This document shows positions 35,579 to 42,961 of a stretch of 64,000 nucleotides of DNA, one piece after another (position 1 is the stretch's first letter; each line of letters starts with the position of its first letter). The stretch covers positions 372,861 through 436,860 of the forward strand of contig NZ_LMFA01000012.1 of assembly GCF_001426565.1 (NCBI RefSeq), in the 5' to 3' direction. Position numbers and translations under genes: made by a program. Source of the DNA: Rhizobium sp. Root482. Its GTDB lineage: Bacteria > Pseudomonadota > Alphaproteobacteria > Rhizobiales > Rhizobiaceae. The notes under the pieces were generated by a model, which saw nothing but the letters and a program-made list of their open reading frames with translations, was not told the origin of the DNA and ran no database searches.

Positions 35579-36145
35579 ATGCCAAGATACAAGACGATTT
35601 CCGATGAACGGGTACTCGACGATCTGTTCGCGCTGATTCTCCGGACCGGGCCTGACGGCCTTACCTTTTCGCTGTCCGCCAAGGCTTGCGGGCTTTCTCC
35701 GGCAACCCTGGTGCAGCGCTATGGCAACCGGCTACAACTCGTCGAGGCCGTCCTGCTCCGTGCCTGGGATCGCCTGCAGGCTGACACGGAAATTGCAGAC
35801 TCAGAGGAGGCTCTGACGCCGGAGGGAGCTGTAAACCTGCTGATGCGCCTGATGCCTCCTCAAGATACAGAGAGCAACCTTTCCGATGGACTACTTCTGC
35901 TAAGGGAAGACATCCGCAACCCCAATCTTCGATCTCGCGGCTCAAAGTGGGGGCATACCCTTGCCCATGCCTTGGGTCGCCGTCTTTCCCGCCATCAACA
36001 CCAGGCTGAACGGCTTGGATGGCAGATGGCCGCAGTCTGGCAGGGCGCTCATACATGGTGGGCCTTTACCCGACACGATGAGTCGGAGAAGGCTATCAGG
36101 CGGATGCTCGAAGAATGGCTAACTCTTGCGCAAATTGATTCTTGA
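35579..36145 (+). CDS. TetR-family transcriptional regulator
   Basis: This is a 188-residue regulator with the HTH at about residues 10-60 (SDERVLDDLFALILRTGPDG, then FSLSAKACGLSPATLVQRYG) and a C-terminal ligand domain with several Trp (GWQMAAVWQGAHTWWAF). The inducer is unknown. The ATG lies six bases after the palindrome, leaving no room for a ribosome-binding site, so either the mRNA is leaderless or translation starts lower down. The gene is AT-richer than its neighbours. Confidence 0.85.
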   Translation: MPRYKTISDERVLDDLFALILRTGPDGLTFSLSAKACGLSPATLVQRYGNRLQLVEAVLLRAWDRLQADTEIADSEEALTPEGAVNLLMRLMPPQDTESNLSDGLLLLREDIRNPNLRSRGSKWGHTLAHALGRRLSRHQHQAERLGWQMAAVWQGAHTWWAFTRHDESEKAIRRMLEEWLTLAQIDS

Positions 36146-36408
36146 CGTCCGCAATGGGCCGAGAACAAAGCTCCGCAACTCCGCGCCAAGGCCGTATCCA
36201 ACGATAGTTCGAGCAGCAGGCTCCACGCAGGGATGAAGAACCTTCATCCCTGACTGACGCGATCAAACTGCCAACGGACCTACTCGATTCCCTTCTGTCA
36301 CTGACGCTCCCATATTTTCGGTTGCAGACCCTTCCATCGAAGCGAACGCTTACTAAGGCACATACCTTACTTATATTGACGCCTACCCCCGCCATGTTAG
36401 TTAGCCAT

Positions 36409-36765
36409 ATGCCTTACCATTCAGCTCCTCTCGATCTCGCCTTTCATGCTCTCAGCGACCCTACCCGCCGCGCGGTTGTCTCGCGGCTGAGCAGGGGCGA
36501 AGTGCCGGTCAGCGTCCTGGCGGAACCCTTCGACATGGCGCTTCCTTCCTTCGCCCAGCATCTCAGGGTGCTGGAGGATTGCGGGTTGATTGCCAGCGAG
36601 AAGCGCGGGCGCAGCCGCTGGTGCTGGCTCGTGCAGGCGCGGTTCGACGAGGCGGCGGACTGGATGGAAGCGGAGCGCCGACGCTGGACGGATCGTCTGG
36701 ATCGTCTGGAAGTCTACCTGGACAAAGCAACAGAGGATGATGAAGAGAATGGCACATCTGTTTGA
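36409..36765 (+). CDS. ArsR-family winged-helix regulator
   Basis: This is a 118-residue regulator: LDLAFHALSDPTRRAVVSRL at the N-terminus and the recognition helix region MALPSFAQHLRVLEDCGLIA, then GRSRWCWLVQ as the wing. No metal-binding CxC is present, so it belongs to the ArsR type paired with AHSA1/SRPBCC proteins. It overlaps the next gene by 17 bases. The 260 bases upstream contain no gene. No clear ribosome-binding site is seen; an ATG five codons earlier is possible. Confidence 0.9.
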   Translation: MPYHSAPLDLAFHALSDPTRRAVVSRLSRGEVPVSVLAEPFDMALPSFAQHLRVLEDCGLIASEKRGRSRWCWLVQARFDEAADWMEAERRRWTDRLDRLEVYLDKATEDDEENGTSV

Positions 36766-37243
36766 GACATGGTCGATCGACCGGGAAATCGTATTGACCA
36801 GACTGCTGAACCATCCGCGCGACAAGGTCTTTGCCGCCTGGATGGATCCCAGGGCGCTGGCCGAGTGGTATGGTCCGGCCGGACTGAGGATCGAGAGCCA
36901 CGAGGCGGATATTCGCGAGGGCGGGCTCTGGCGGTTCGACATGGTCGGCGTCTTCGAGGGCCGCGAGCAGCGTTTTCCGAACCTCATGCGCTTCCTGGAG
37001 ATCGTGCCCAACGAGCGGATCGTGATGGACTACGGCACGCCGGACCCCGATGATCCCGATCGCTTCCGCATGACGGTGACCTTCGATGAGCAGTCCGACG
37101 GAAAGACGGTGCTGACGCTTCGCCAGCTTCACCCCAGCAGAGAGCGACGCCAGGTGGTCATCAGCTTCGGTGCCGTGGAATACGGGCTGCAGACGCTGGA
37201 CGGCCTCGCAACCTGGCTGGATGGAGCAATGGCTGGCCAGTAG
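36749..37243 (+). CDS. SRPBCC / AHSA1-domain protein
   Basis: This is a 164-residue helix-grip protein of the Aha1 C-terminal (activator of Hsp90 homologue) group. TRLLNHPRDKVFAAWMDPRA and WYGPAGLRIESHEADIREGG are typical, with GGLWRFDMVG following. These bind hydrophobic ligands. The start overlaps the ArsR gene, so the two are co-translated; such ArsR-SRPBCC pairs are common and suggest ligand-linked regulation. Confidence 0.9.
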   Translation: MAHLFETWSIDREIVLTRLLNHPRDKVFAAWMDPRALAEWYGPAGLRIESHEADIREGGLWRFDMVGVFEGREQRFPNLMRFLEIVPNERIVMDYGTPDPDDPDRFRMTVTFDEQSDGKTVLTLRQLHPSRERRQVVISFGAVEYGLQTLDGLATWLDGAMAGQ

Positions 37244-37325
37244 CTGCCGCTGCCTGCCCGGCATCACGCGCTTCCGATCCATCCATGAAGGGCGGCGGAG
37301 GTGGCGGGTCGTCCGCTTTGTACAG

Positions 37326-37377
37326 GTGGGCGGCTTGGGCGGGCGGGGGCTTGGGCGGGCGGGGGCTTGGGCGGGCG
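37326..37377 (+). repeat. 16 bp G-rich tandem repeat
   Basis: Three units of CTTGGGCGGGCGGGGG, the last incomplete, preceded by a partial unit. Many GGG runs at short spacing on the plus strand could form a G-quadruplex. It lies in the 270-base gap between the convergent SRPBCC and DUF4287 genes, which otherwise holds no gene. Confidence 0.85.
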
Positions 37378-37516
37378 ACCCGGTTGCTGCCCGCGCCTCG
37401 TCCACGCCCTCTTCTGAAGCGCGTCGCGATCTTTCAGATTCGCTTCCCGCGCTTCAGGTTTTTGATTTGCGCATGTCGGCTTTACTAAACCGCTTCGCAC
37501 TTTTGCGCGACATGCT

Positions 37517-37738
37517 TCAGGACCCTGCCTTCTTGTCTGCCGCAAGCGTGTGGGCCACGATGGCATTTGCGTGGCCGTGGCCCATTTTGTGTTCGCTTTT
37601 CAGCATGTTCACAAGCTCCATATGCCTGGCGGGAGAATGCTTTCGCACCAGGTCCTGCCATTCGCCAATGGGGCGCCCATAGGCTTTCTCGATCGATGGG
37701 AAATAGGAGGCGGGGCCCTTGATCTTCTCGCTCGTCAT
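37517..37738 (-). CDS. DUF4287 protein
   Basis: This 73-residue protein matches the DUF4287 layout: GPASYFPSIEKAYGRPIGEW, then HSPARHMELVNMLKSEHKMG and HGHANAIVAHTLA. It has no known function. Its ATG overlaps the stop of the VOC gene upstream (ATGA), so the two form an operon. Confidence 0.88.
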   Translation of the reverse strand: MTSEKIKGPASYFPSIEKAYGRPIGEWQDLVRKHSPARHMELVNMLKSEHKMGHGHANAIVAHTLAADKKAGS

Positions 37739-38220
37739 GGCGCGTCATTTCCTTTACGGGCCGCCTCGATCACGGCGACGTCGATCTTTCTCATCGTCAT
37801 CATCGCGTCGAAGGCGCGCTTGGCCTGATCGCCACCCGCCGCAAGCGCGTCCATCAGAACGCGCGGCGTGATCTGCCAGGACAATCCCCACTTGTCCTTG
37901 CACCAGCCGCATTCGCTTTCCTGGCCGCCATTGCCGACGATGGCATTCCAATAGCGATCCGTTTCCTCCTGGTCCTCGGTGGCGATCTGGAAGGAGAAAG
38001 CTTCGCTGTGCTTGAACGTCGGGCCGCCATTCAATCCGACGCAGGCGACGCCCGCCACGGTGAACTCGACGACCAGCACGTCTCCGGCTTCTCCATCCGG
38101 ATAATTGCCCGGCGCGCGGATGATGGCGCCGACCTTGCTCTCGGGAAAGGTTTGCGCATAGAAGCGGGCGGCCTCCTCCGCGTCCTTGTCGTACCACAGA
38201 CAAATCGTGTTCTTGGACAT
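37735..38220 (-). CDS. PhnB-like VOC family protein
   Basis: This is a 161-residue VOC protein of the type often labelled 3-demethylubiquinone-9 methyltransferase-like, a misnomer. ICLWYDKDAEEAARFYAQTF begins the fold; GPTFKHSEAFSFQIATEDQE and CGWCKDKWGLSWQITPRVL are family signatures. It is probably a metal- or ligand-binding protein of unknown substrate. AGGAGGAG precedes the ATG. It is the first gene of a two-gene operon with DUF4287. Confidence 0.9.
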   Translation of the reverse strand: MSKNTICLWYDKDAEEAARFYAQTFPESKVGAIIRAPGNYPDGEAGDVLVVEFTVAGVACVGLNGGPTFKHSEAFSFQIATEDQEETDRYWNAIVGNGGQESECGWCKDKWGLSWQITPRVLMDALAAGGDQAKRAFDAMMTMRKIDVAVIEAARKGNDAP

Positions 38221-38343
38221 TGCCTTCTCCTCCTGGTGCCTGTTTCGCAGATCGACAGCCGACCTGATGAGAGAATGACGCATGGGCCGCCGCCGATCCT
38301 ACATCGGGGACAAAATTATTATTGCTTCCATCTCCCCAAAGCA

Positions 38344-38373
38344 AAAAGCCCGGGACGGCGCGGCCCGGGCTTT
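38344..38373 (-). terminator. intrinsic terminator of ohr
   Basis: AAAGCCCGGG and CCCGGGCTTT are perfect arms around a nine-base loop. On the minus strand the stem is followed by a T-run, about 50 bases after the ohr stop. Confidence 0.8.
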
Positions 38374-38395
38374 CGGCATGTTCACGGCGCCGCCA

Positions 38396-38431
38396 TCAGG
38401 CGCGCGGTCAGGCGCCCGATCAGGCGACCGA
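38396..38431 (+). repeat. 12 bp tandem repeat at the ohr 3' end
   Basis: Three 12-mers TCAGGCGCGCGG, TCAGGCGCCCGA and TCAGGCGACCGA. The last one contains the ohr stop codon (TCA on this strand), so each unit also offers an in-frame stop. Unit loss would keep the protein end. Confidence 0.75.
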
Positions 38432-38842
38432 GACGGGGACTTCGGTGGAGGTGCGCAGGGCGTGGCTGTAGGGGCAGACGATATGGGCGGCGGCGACCAG
38501 CTTTTCAGCCTGAGCCTTGTCCATGCCGGGAATATGGACCGAGAGCGACACATCGATGCCAAAGCCCTTGCCGTCCTCGCGCGGGCCGACGCCGACGGTG
38601 GCGGTGACCTTGGCATCTTCCGGGATCTTGACCTTTTCCTTGCCCGCCACATTTTTCAATGCACCGAGGAAGCAGGCGGAATAGCCGGCGGCAAAGAGCT
38701 GCTCGGGATTGGTGCCGGTGGCGCCGTCGCCGCCAAGTTCCTTGGGAACGGTGAGCGTTACGTCGAGAACGCCGTTTTCACTGACGGCGTGGCCGGCGCG
38801 GCCGCCGGTTGCGGATGCCTTGGTCGTGTAGAGAATGGGCAT
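38420..38842 (-). CDS. ohr: organic hydroperoxide resistance protein Ohr
   Basis: This 140-residue OsmC-fold peroxidase reduces organic hydroperoxides with a reactive cysteine pair. Cys57 is in AAGYSACFLGAL and Cys123 in HIVCPYSHALR, and the Arg/Glu partners of the family are present. It begins MPILYTTKASATGGR. Divergent from an OhrR-like regulator with palindromes between them, the classic arrangement. Confidence 0.95.
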   Translation of the reverse strand: MPILYTTKASATGGRAGHAVSENGVLDVTLTVPKELGGDGATGTNPEQLFAAGYSACFLGALKNVAGKEKVKIPEDAKVTATVGVGPREDGKGFGIDVSLSVHIPGMDKAQAEKLVAAAHIVCPYSHALRTSTEVPVSVA

Positions 38843-38900
38843 GCTGTGTCTCCTTCGGGTTTGGGAACTGCTTTCCGTGGTGTCCCAACCTCAGTATCGC

Positions 38901-38940
38901 ATAATTTAATTGTGCGCAATACAATTTTGCAAATTGCAAT
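38901..38940. promoter_or_regulatory. OhrR operator region
   Basis: The region holds AATTGT-N7-ACAATT, ATTG-TGCG-CAAT and CAATTT-TGC-AAATTG, overlapping AT-rich palindromes of the kind bound by OhrR (TACAATT-type). It lies between the divergent ohr and ohrR starts. Confidence 0.65.
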
Positions 38941-38969
38941 ATCGCGCCGAAACTGACAGACTTCCCGCC

Positions 38970-39503
38970 ATGGACGATGACCAAATGAGCACTGGACAAT
39001 CGAGCAATGGCCAATTGAGCATTGGGCCGGGCGACGGAACCGAAGACGGTGACGCGCTGGCGCTTGGCCGGCAATTGTGCTTTGCTGTTTACTCCGCCGC
39101 CCATGCGTTCAACCGGGTCTACAAGCCGCTGCTCGAGCGCTTCGGCCTCACCTATCCGCAATATCTGGTGCTGCTTTGCCTGTGGCAGCGCGACCGGCGC
39201 ACGGTCAAGGGCATCGGCGAGGAGTTGCGGCTGGATTCGGGTACGCTGTCGCCGCTGTTGAAACGGCTGGAAGCGGCCGGTTTCGTCAGCCGCACGCGCG
39301 ACGCCGGCGACGAGCGGCAGGTCATCATCACGCTGACGCCGAAGGGAACCGGGTTGAAACCGGAGGCCTTCGGCATCCTCACCGAAATCGGCAAAGCCTG
39401 CGGCTGCAGCCTGGAGGAGGCCGCCGTGCTGCGAACGGCGCTTGGCGAACTTCATCGCAACCTCGACGAAAACCTGCCGACGCGCAGCGGCGGCCAGAGA
39501 TAA
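38970..39503 (+). CDS. ohrR: OhrR, MarR-family peroxide-sensing repressor
   Basis: This 177-residue regulator has the sensing cysteine (Cys37) in RQLCFAVYSAAHAFNRVYKP. The HTH is TVKGIGEELRLDSGTLSPLL with the wing VSRTRDAGDERQVIITLTPKG, and a second Cys pair lies near the end (KACGCSLEE), as in two-Cys OhrR. Its first 25 residues are an unusual extension of five-residue repeats (xSxGQ) made by a DNA tandem repeat. A Met at codon 6 is another possible start. Confidence 0.92.
   Translation: MDDDQMSTGQSSNGQLSIGPGDGTEDGDALALGRQLCFAVYSAAHAFNRVYKPLLERFGLTYPQYLVLLCLWQRDRRTVKGIGEELRLDSGTLSPLLKRLEAAGFVSRTRDAGDERQVIITLTPKGTGLKPEAFGILTEIGKACGCSLEEAAVLRTALGELHRNLDENLPTRSGGQR
38987..39031 (+). repeat. 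15 bp tandem repeat at the ohrR 5' end
   Basis: Three units GAGCACTGGACAATC, GAGCAATGGCCAATT and GAGCATTGGGCCGGG. They are in frame and encode STGQ/SSNGQ/LSIGP. The period keeps the frame, so unit number would only change the length of the N-terminal tail. Confidence 0.8.
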
Positions 39504-39588
39504 TCTTTCGGTATTGCGTTCTTTCCATCTGCAACCGGCGCGCTAATCTTCTCATGTAGCAAAGCCGATCGCTGGGAGGCCGTACCCG

Positions 39589-41514
39589 TTGCGTCAGGAC
39601 ATTCTCGCCAGATATTGCGGCATGCTGGCCGGCGCCGCCAGCATCGCCATCGGTGCCGCCGTGATGATCCTCTGGCTCGCCCGGCCGATGGACCTGGCTG
39701 AGGCTGCGCCGACCCTGTTTGCCATGCAGTTCAATGCGGCGCTCTGCTTCGTTTTGGCCGGTGCCGCCATCTGCCTGCTGCTTAACGGGGCGCTGCCGCT
39801 TTCGGCCGGCCTGTCGGGGCTGGCAGGCCTGCTTGCGGCGGCGACATTGGCCGAGCATCTGCTGCATGTCGATCTCGGCATCGACCGGATGTTCGTTGCG
39901 CCCTTCGTCTCGCCTGGAACCGGGCCGGCCGGCCGGATGGCGCCCAATACCGCCCTCTGCTTCCTGCTCCTGTCCGCCTCCGTCGCGCTGACCGCCCTTC
40001 TCGGCCGGAGCAGCTCGCCGCTTCGCGTCGTGCTTGCGGGCCTGGTGTTCATGATCTCCACCACCGCGCTGATCGGTTATCTGCTCAGCGTTTCCACGGC
40101 GCGGGAATGGCTGCCTTTGGCACGCATGTCGCCGCAATCGGCCTTCTGCTTTGCGACGCTGTCGATCGGCCTCATCCTGGGCGGCATCGTCCGGCTCGGC
40201 TACGATCTTTCGACGGTGGCCGCAACGCTCGGGGCCGCCACCTATCTGCTTCTGGTGCTGATGACCTATGTGGAACTCATCCAGCGCGGCGAGGACGGCG
40301 GCCTGCCGGCGGAAGGAGCCGATGCGCGCTCGACGCTGCTTGCCATCCTGCTTCTCTCCGGGGCCGTCTATGCCTGCCTGATCGTTTATGCCTTCCGCAA
40401 TTCGGAACGCTCCCGGCGGATGGCCCTGCAGCTGGCGGAAAGCCAGAAGCGGCTGGAGGCGATCATCCAGACGGCGGTCGACGGCTTCGTCACCATCGAC
40501 GAGCGCGGCACGATCCTCTCCGCCAACCCCGCCTGCGAAAGGATATTCGGCTATCAGGTCGAGGAGATCATCGGCCGCAACGTCAAATTGCTGATGCCCG
40601 CCCCCTACCGGGACGAGCACGACCGGTATCTCGCCAATTACAGGCAAACCGGCGTCGCCAGGATCATCGGCGCCGGTCGCGAGGCGGAGGGACAGCGAAA
40701 GGACGGCTCGACCTTTCCGGTGGAGCTGTCGGTATCGAGGATAGACCTCGGCCACCAGGTTCTCTACGGCGGCATCCTGCGCGACATTTCCGAACGCAAG
40801 CGCCATGAGCGCGATATTCTCGATGCCAATGCGGAGCTGGAAGAATTTTCCTACCGGACCTCGCATGACCTGCGCTCGCCGATCGCCTCGTCGCTGGGGC
40901 TGGTCGCCATTGCCGAGGACATGGTGCGCCGGGAGGTGCCGGCGGCGGAGCTTCAAGGCGTGCTCGCCCGCATCGAGACCAGCTTCCGCAAGCTCGACCA
41001 TCTGATCCAGAACATCATCTCACTGACGCGCACCAAGATGTTGGACGAGCCGGAAAGCGCGATCGCCGTCGCGGGCGCCGTGCGCGAGACTGTCGAGCGG
41101 CTGCGCCATATGGAAGGGGGTGCCGTCTCCACCGTCCATATCGACATTCCCGAGACGATGACCCTGCGCAAGAGGGCGAGCCGCTTCCAGATCATCCTCG
41201 ACAATCTCCTCTCGAACGCCATCAAATATCACGATCCGGCCGAGGCCATGCCGGAGATTTCCGTTCGTGCCGCCTGCGACCGCGGGCGCTTCGTGCTTAC
41301 CGTCGCCGACAATGGGCTCGGCATCGCCGCCGCCGACGAGCCGAAGCTTTTCCAGATGTTCAAGCGCTTCCACCCGCAGCGCGCAGAGGGTAGCGGGCTC
41401 GGCCTCTATATCCTGCGCAAGAGCGTCGAGCAGCTCGGCGGCACCGTCGCCTATCGGCGTCGGGAAAAGGGAAGCCTTTTCACCGTGACATTGCCGCAGG
41501 AGGACAGGAGATGA
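39589..41514 (+). CDS. membrane sensor histidine kinase with FixL-like PAS domain
   Basis: This is a 641-residue kinase. An N-terminal block of about six to eight helices (to residue 270) is followed by a PAS domain (about 285-400), then HisKA with phospho-acceptor His426 in SHDLRSPIASS, and an HATPase with DNLLSNAIKYHDP, VADNGLGIA and GSGLGLYILRKS. The PAS domain carries His344 in DEHDRYLANY and Arg364 in IIGAGREAEG, with the same 20-residue spacing as the haem His and the regulatory Arg of FixL. It starts at TTG with GGGAGG upstream. The response regulator gene overlaps its stop. Confidence 0.92.
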   Translation: MRQDILARYCGMLAGAASIAIGAAVMILWLARPMDLAEAAPTLFAMQFNAALCFVLAGAAICLLLNGALPLSAGLSGLAGLLAAATLAEHLLHVDLGIDRMFVAPFVSPGTGPAGRMAPNTALCFLLLSASVALTALLGRSSSPLRVVLAGLVFMISTTALIGYLLSVSTAREWLPLARMSPQSAFCFATLSIGLILGGIVRLGYDLSTVAATLGAATYLLLVLMTYVELIQRGEDGGLPAEGADARSTLLAILLLSGAVYACLIVYAFRNSERSRRMALQLAESQKRLEAIIQTAVDGFVTIDERGTILSANPACERIFGYQVEEIIGRNVKLLMPAPYRDEHDRYLANYRQTGVARIIGAGREAEGQRKDGSTFPVELSVSRIDLGHQVLYGGILRDISERKRHERDILDANAELEEFSYRTSHDLRSPIASSLGLVAIAEDMVRREVPAAELQGVLARIETSFRKLDHLIQNIISLTRTKMLDEPESAIAVAGAVRETVERLRHMEGGAVSTVHIDIPETMTLRKRASRFQIILDNLLSNAIKYHDPAEAMPEISVRAACDRGRFVLTVADNGLGIAAADEPKLFQMFKRFHPQRAEGSGLGLYILRKSVEQLGGTVAYRRREKGSLFTVTLPQEDRR

Positions 41515-41912
41515 AGATGCGGTCCATATTGACGGTCGATGACGACGAGAACGACCTGTTCATCTGCACCTATACGATCCAGCGGTTCGATCCCGACATC
41601 CGCATCCTCAAGGCTCTGAACGGGCTGGAGGCGCTGAACCTTTTGAAGGAGACGACGCCCGACGCGATCATCCTCGACATCAACATGCCGGTCATGAACG
41701 GCTTCGAGTTCCTGGAACATTATACGCGGGAATTCGAGACGCACGCGCCTGTCGTGGCCATGCTGACCAGCTCGCACCATGCCGCCGACCGCGAGCGGGC
41801 GCTGCGCTACGATTTCGTCAAGAACTATTTCGAGAAGCCGCTGACACCGGAAAACCTGAAGGCGATGGCGACCTTCCTCGGAGACGAGCGCGACCGGCGG
41901 GCAGGCCTGTGA
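41511..41912 (+). CDS. single-domain response regulator
   Basis: This is a 133-residue receiver domain without output domain. Acid residues are in LTVDDDENDLF, phospho-acceptor Asp56 in AIILDINMPVMNG, Thr in AMLTSSHHAA and Lys in YFEKPLTPENL. It overlaps the kinase gene by four bases (ATGA), so it is the cognate partner. It probably acts on another protein or in a phosphorelay. Confidence 0.95.
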   Translation: MKMRSILTVDDDENDLFICTYTIQRFDPDIRILKALNGLEALNLLKETTPDAIILDINMPVMNGFEFLEHYTREFETHAPVVAMLTSSHHAADRERALRYDFVKNYFEKPLTPENLKAMATFLGDERDRRAGL

Positions 41913-41969
41913 GGCCAACGACCGCTAAGCCTGCCGCGCATCCTGAGGCCGACCCGCGGCATGGCCGGC

Positions 41970-42758
41970 TCAGATCACCAGGATCGGCGCCTTGTCGCGC
42001 ACGCGGCCATAGAGGTCGATGACGTCCTGGTTGATCAGGCGCACGCAGCCGGACGAGGTGGCCTTGCCGATCGATTTCCATTCCGGCGTTCCATGCAGGC
42101 GATAGAGCGTATCCTCACCATTCTTGAAGATATAAAGGGCGCGCGCGCCGAGCGGATTGGTGAGGCCCGGCGCCATGCCGCCATTGGCGATCGAATATTG
42201 TTCCAGATGCGGCTGGCGGGCGACCATCTCGTTCGGCGGTTTCCAGCGCGGCCATTTCTGCTTCCACTGGATCACGCCCCTGCCCGACCAGGCAAAGCCT
42301 TCGCGGCCGATGCCGACGCCGTAGCGCATCGCCGAGCCATCCGACAGAATGAGATAGAGGAAGCGGTCGCCGGTATCGACGATGATCGTGCCGGGGCGTT
42401 CGCCGAAGGTATTATCGACCTGCTGGCGATAATAGCGCGGATCGATCTCCTGATAGGGAACGGCCGGAATGGCAAAGCCGCCATCGAACACCGGCCCGTA
42501 GATATCGGCGTAATAGGCAGATTGCATCGGCAGGCCGGAGGCGACCGGGCCGCCATTGACCGGACCTTCGAGCCCGGCGCCATAGCGCGGATCGGCAACG
42601 CGGCCTTCCAGGGCCGGATTGCGGAAATAGGGTGCGGTCTCGGCGCGGAACCGGTCGGTGTTCATCGAGGAGGTGCAACCGGCGAGGCCGGCGGAGGCCA
42701 TGGCAAGCCCCGACATATTGAGGAACTGCCGGCGGGAAAGGGTCTTGGACAAAGTCAT
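41970..42758 (-). CDS. L,D-transpeptidase (YkuD domain), Tat/lipobox N-terminus
   Basis: This 262-residue exported peptidoglycan cross-linking enzyme has an N-terminus with SRRQFLNMSGLAMASAGLAG followed by Cys, suggesting a twin-arginine signal and possibly a lipobox. The YkuD active site is HGTPEWKSIGKATSSGCVRL, with the catalytic Cys and the upstream His present. It would make 3-3 cross-links, common in Rhizobiales. It is convergent with the response regulator gene. Confidence 0.93.
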   Translation of the reverse strand: MTLSKTLSRRQFLNMSGLAMASAGLAGCTSSMNTDRFRAETAPYFRNPALEGRVADPRYGAGLEGPVNGGPVASGLPMQSAYYADIYGPVFDGGFAIPAVPYQEIDPRYYRQQVDNTFGERPGTIIVDTGDRFLYLILSDGSAMRYGVGIGREGFAWSGRGVIQWKQKWPRWKPPNEMVARQPHLEQYSIANGGMAPGLTNPLGARALYIFKNGEDTLYRLHGTPEWKSIGKATSSGCVRLINQDVIDLYGRVRDKAPILVI

Positions 42759-42961
42759 CGAACTCTATTGCAGCGCGGGTTGACATGGAAGGACGAAGGC
42801 ACGGAAAGCGGTCACGTTGCGCAGAACGTTTCCGCAGCCATGCAGGTTCCCGCCACAAGTATGGCAATTGCGGCTGGATCGGGGCTTTCGTGATGCAACC
42901 GGCTCGCCGCTCGCGAAAAGCAGCAGCGGCGATGCAAAAACAGCACAGGGCAAACGATGCT

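Noticed and set aside
37264..37566. Proline-rich 100-codon frame on the minus strand
   Set aside because: It is the translation of the G-rich tandem repeat and overlaps the DUF4287 gene.
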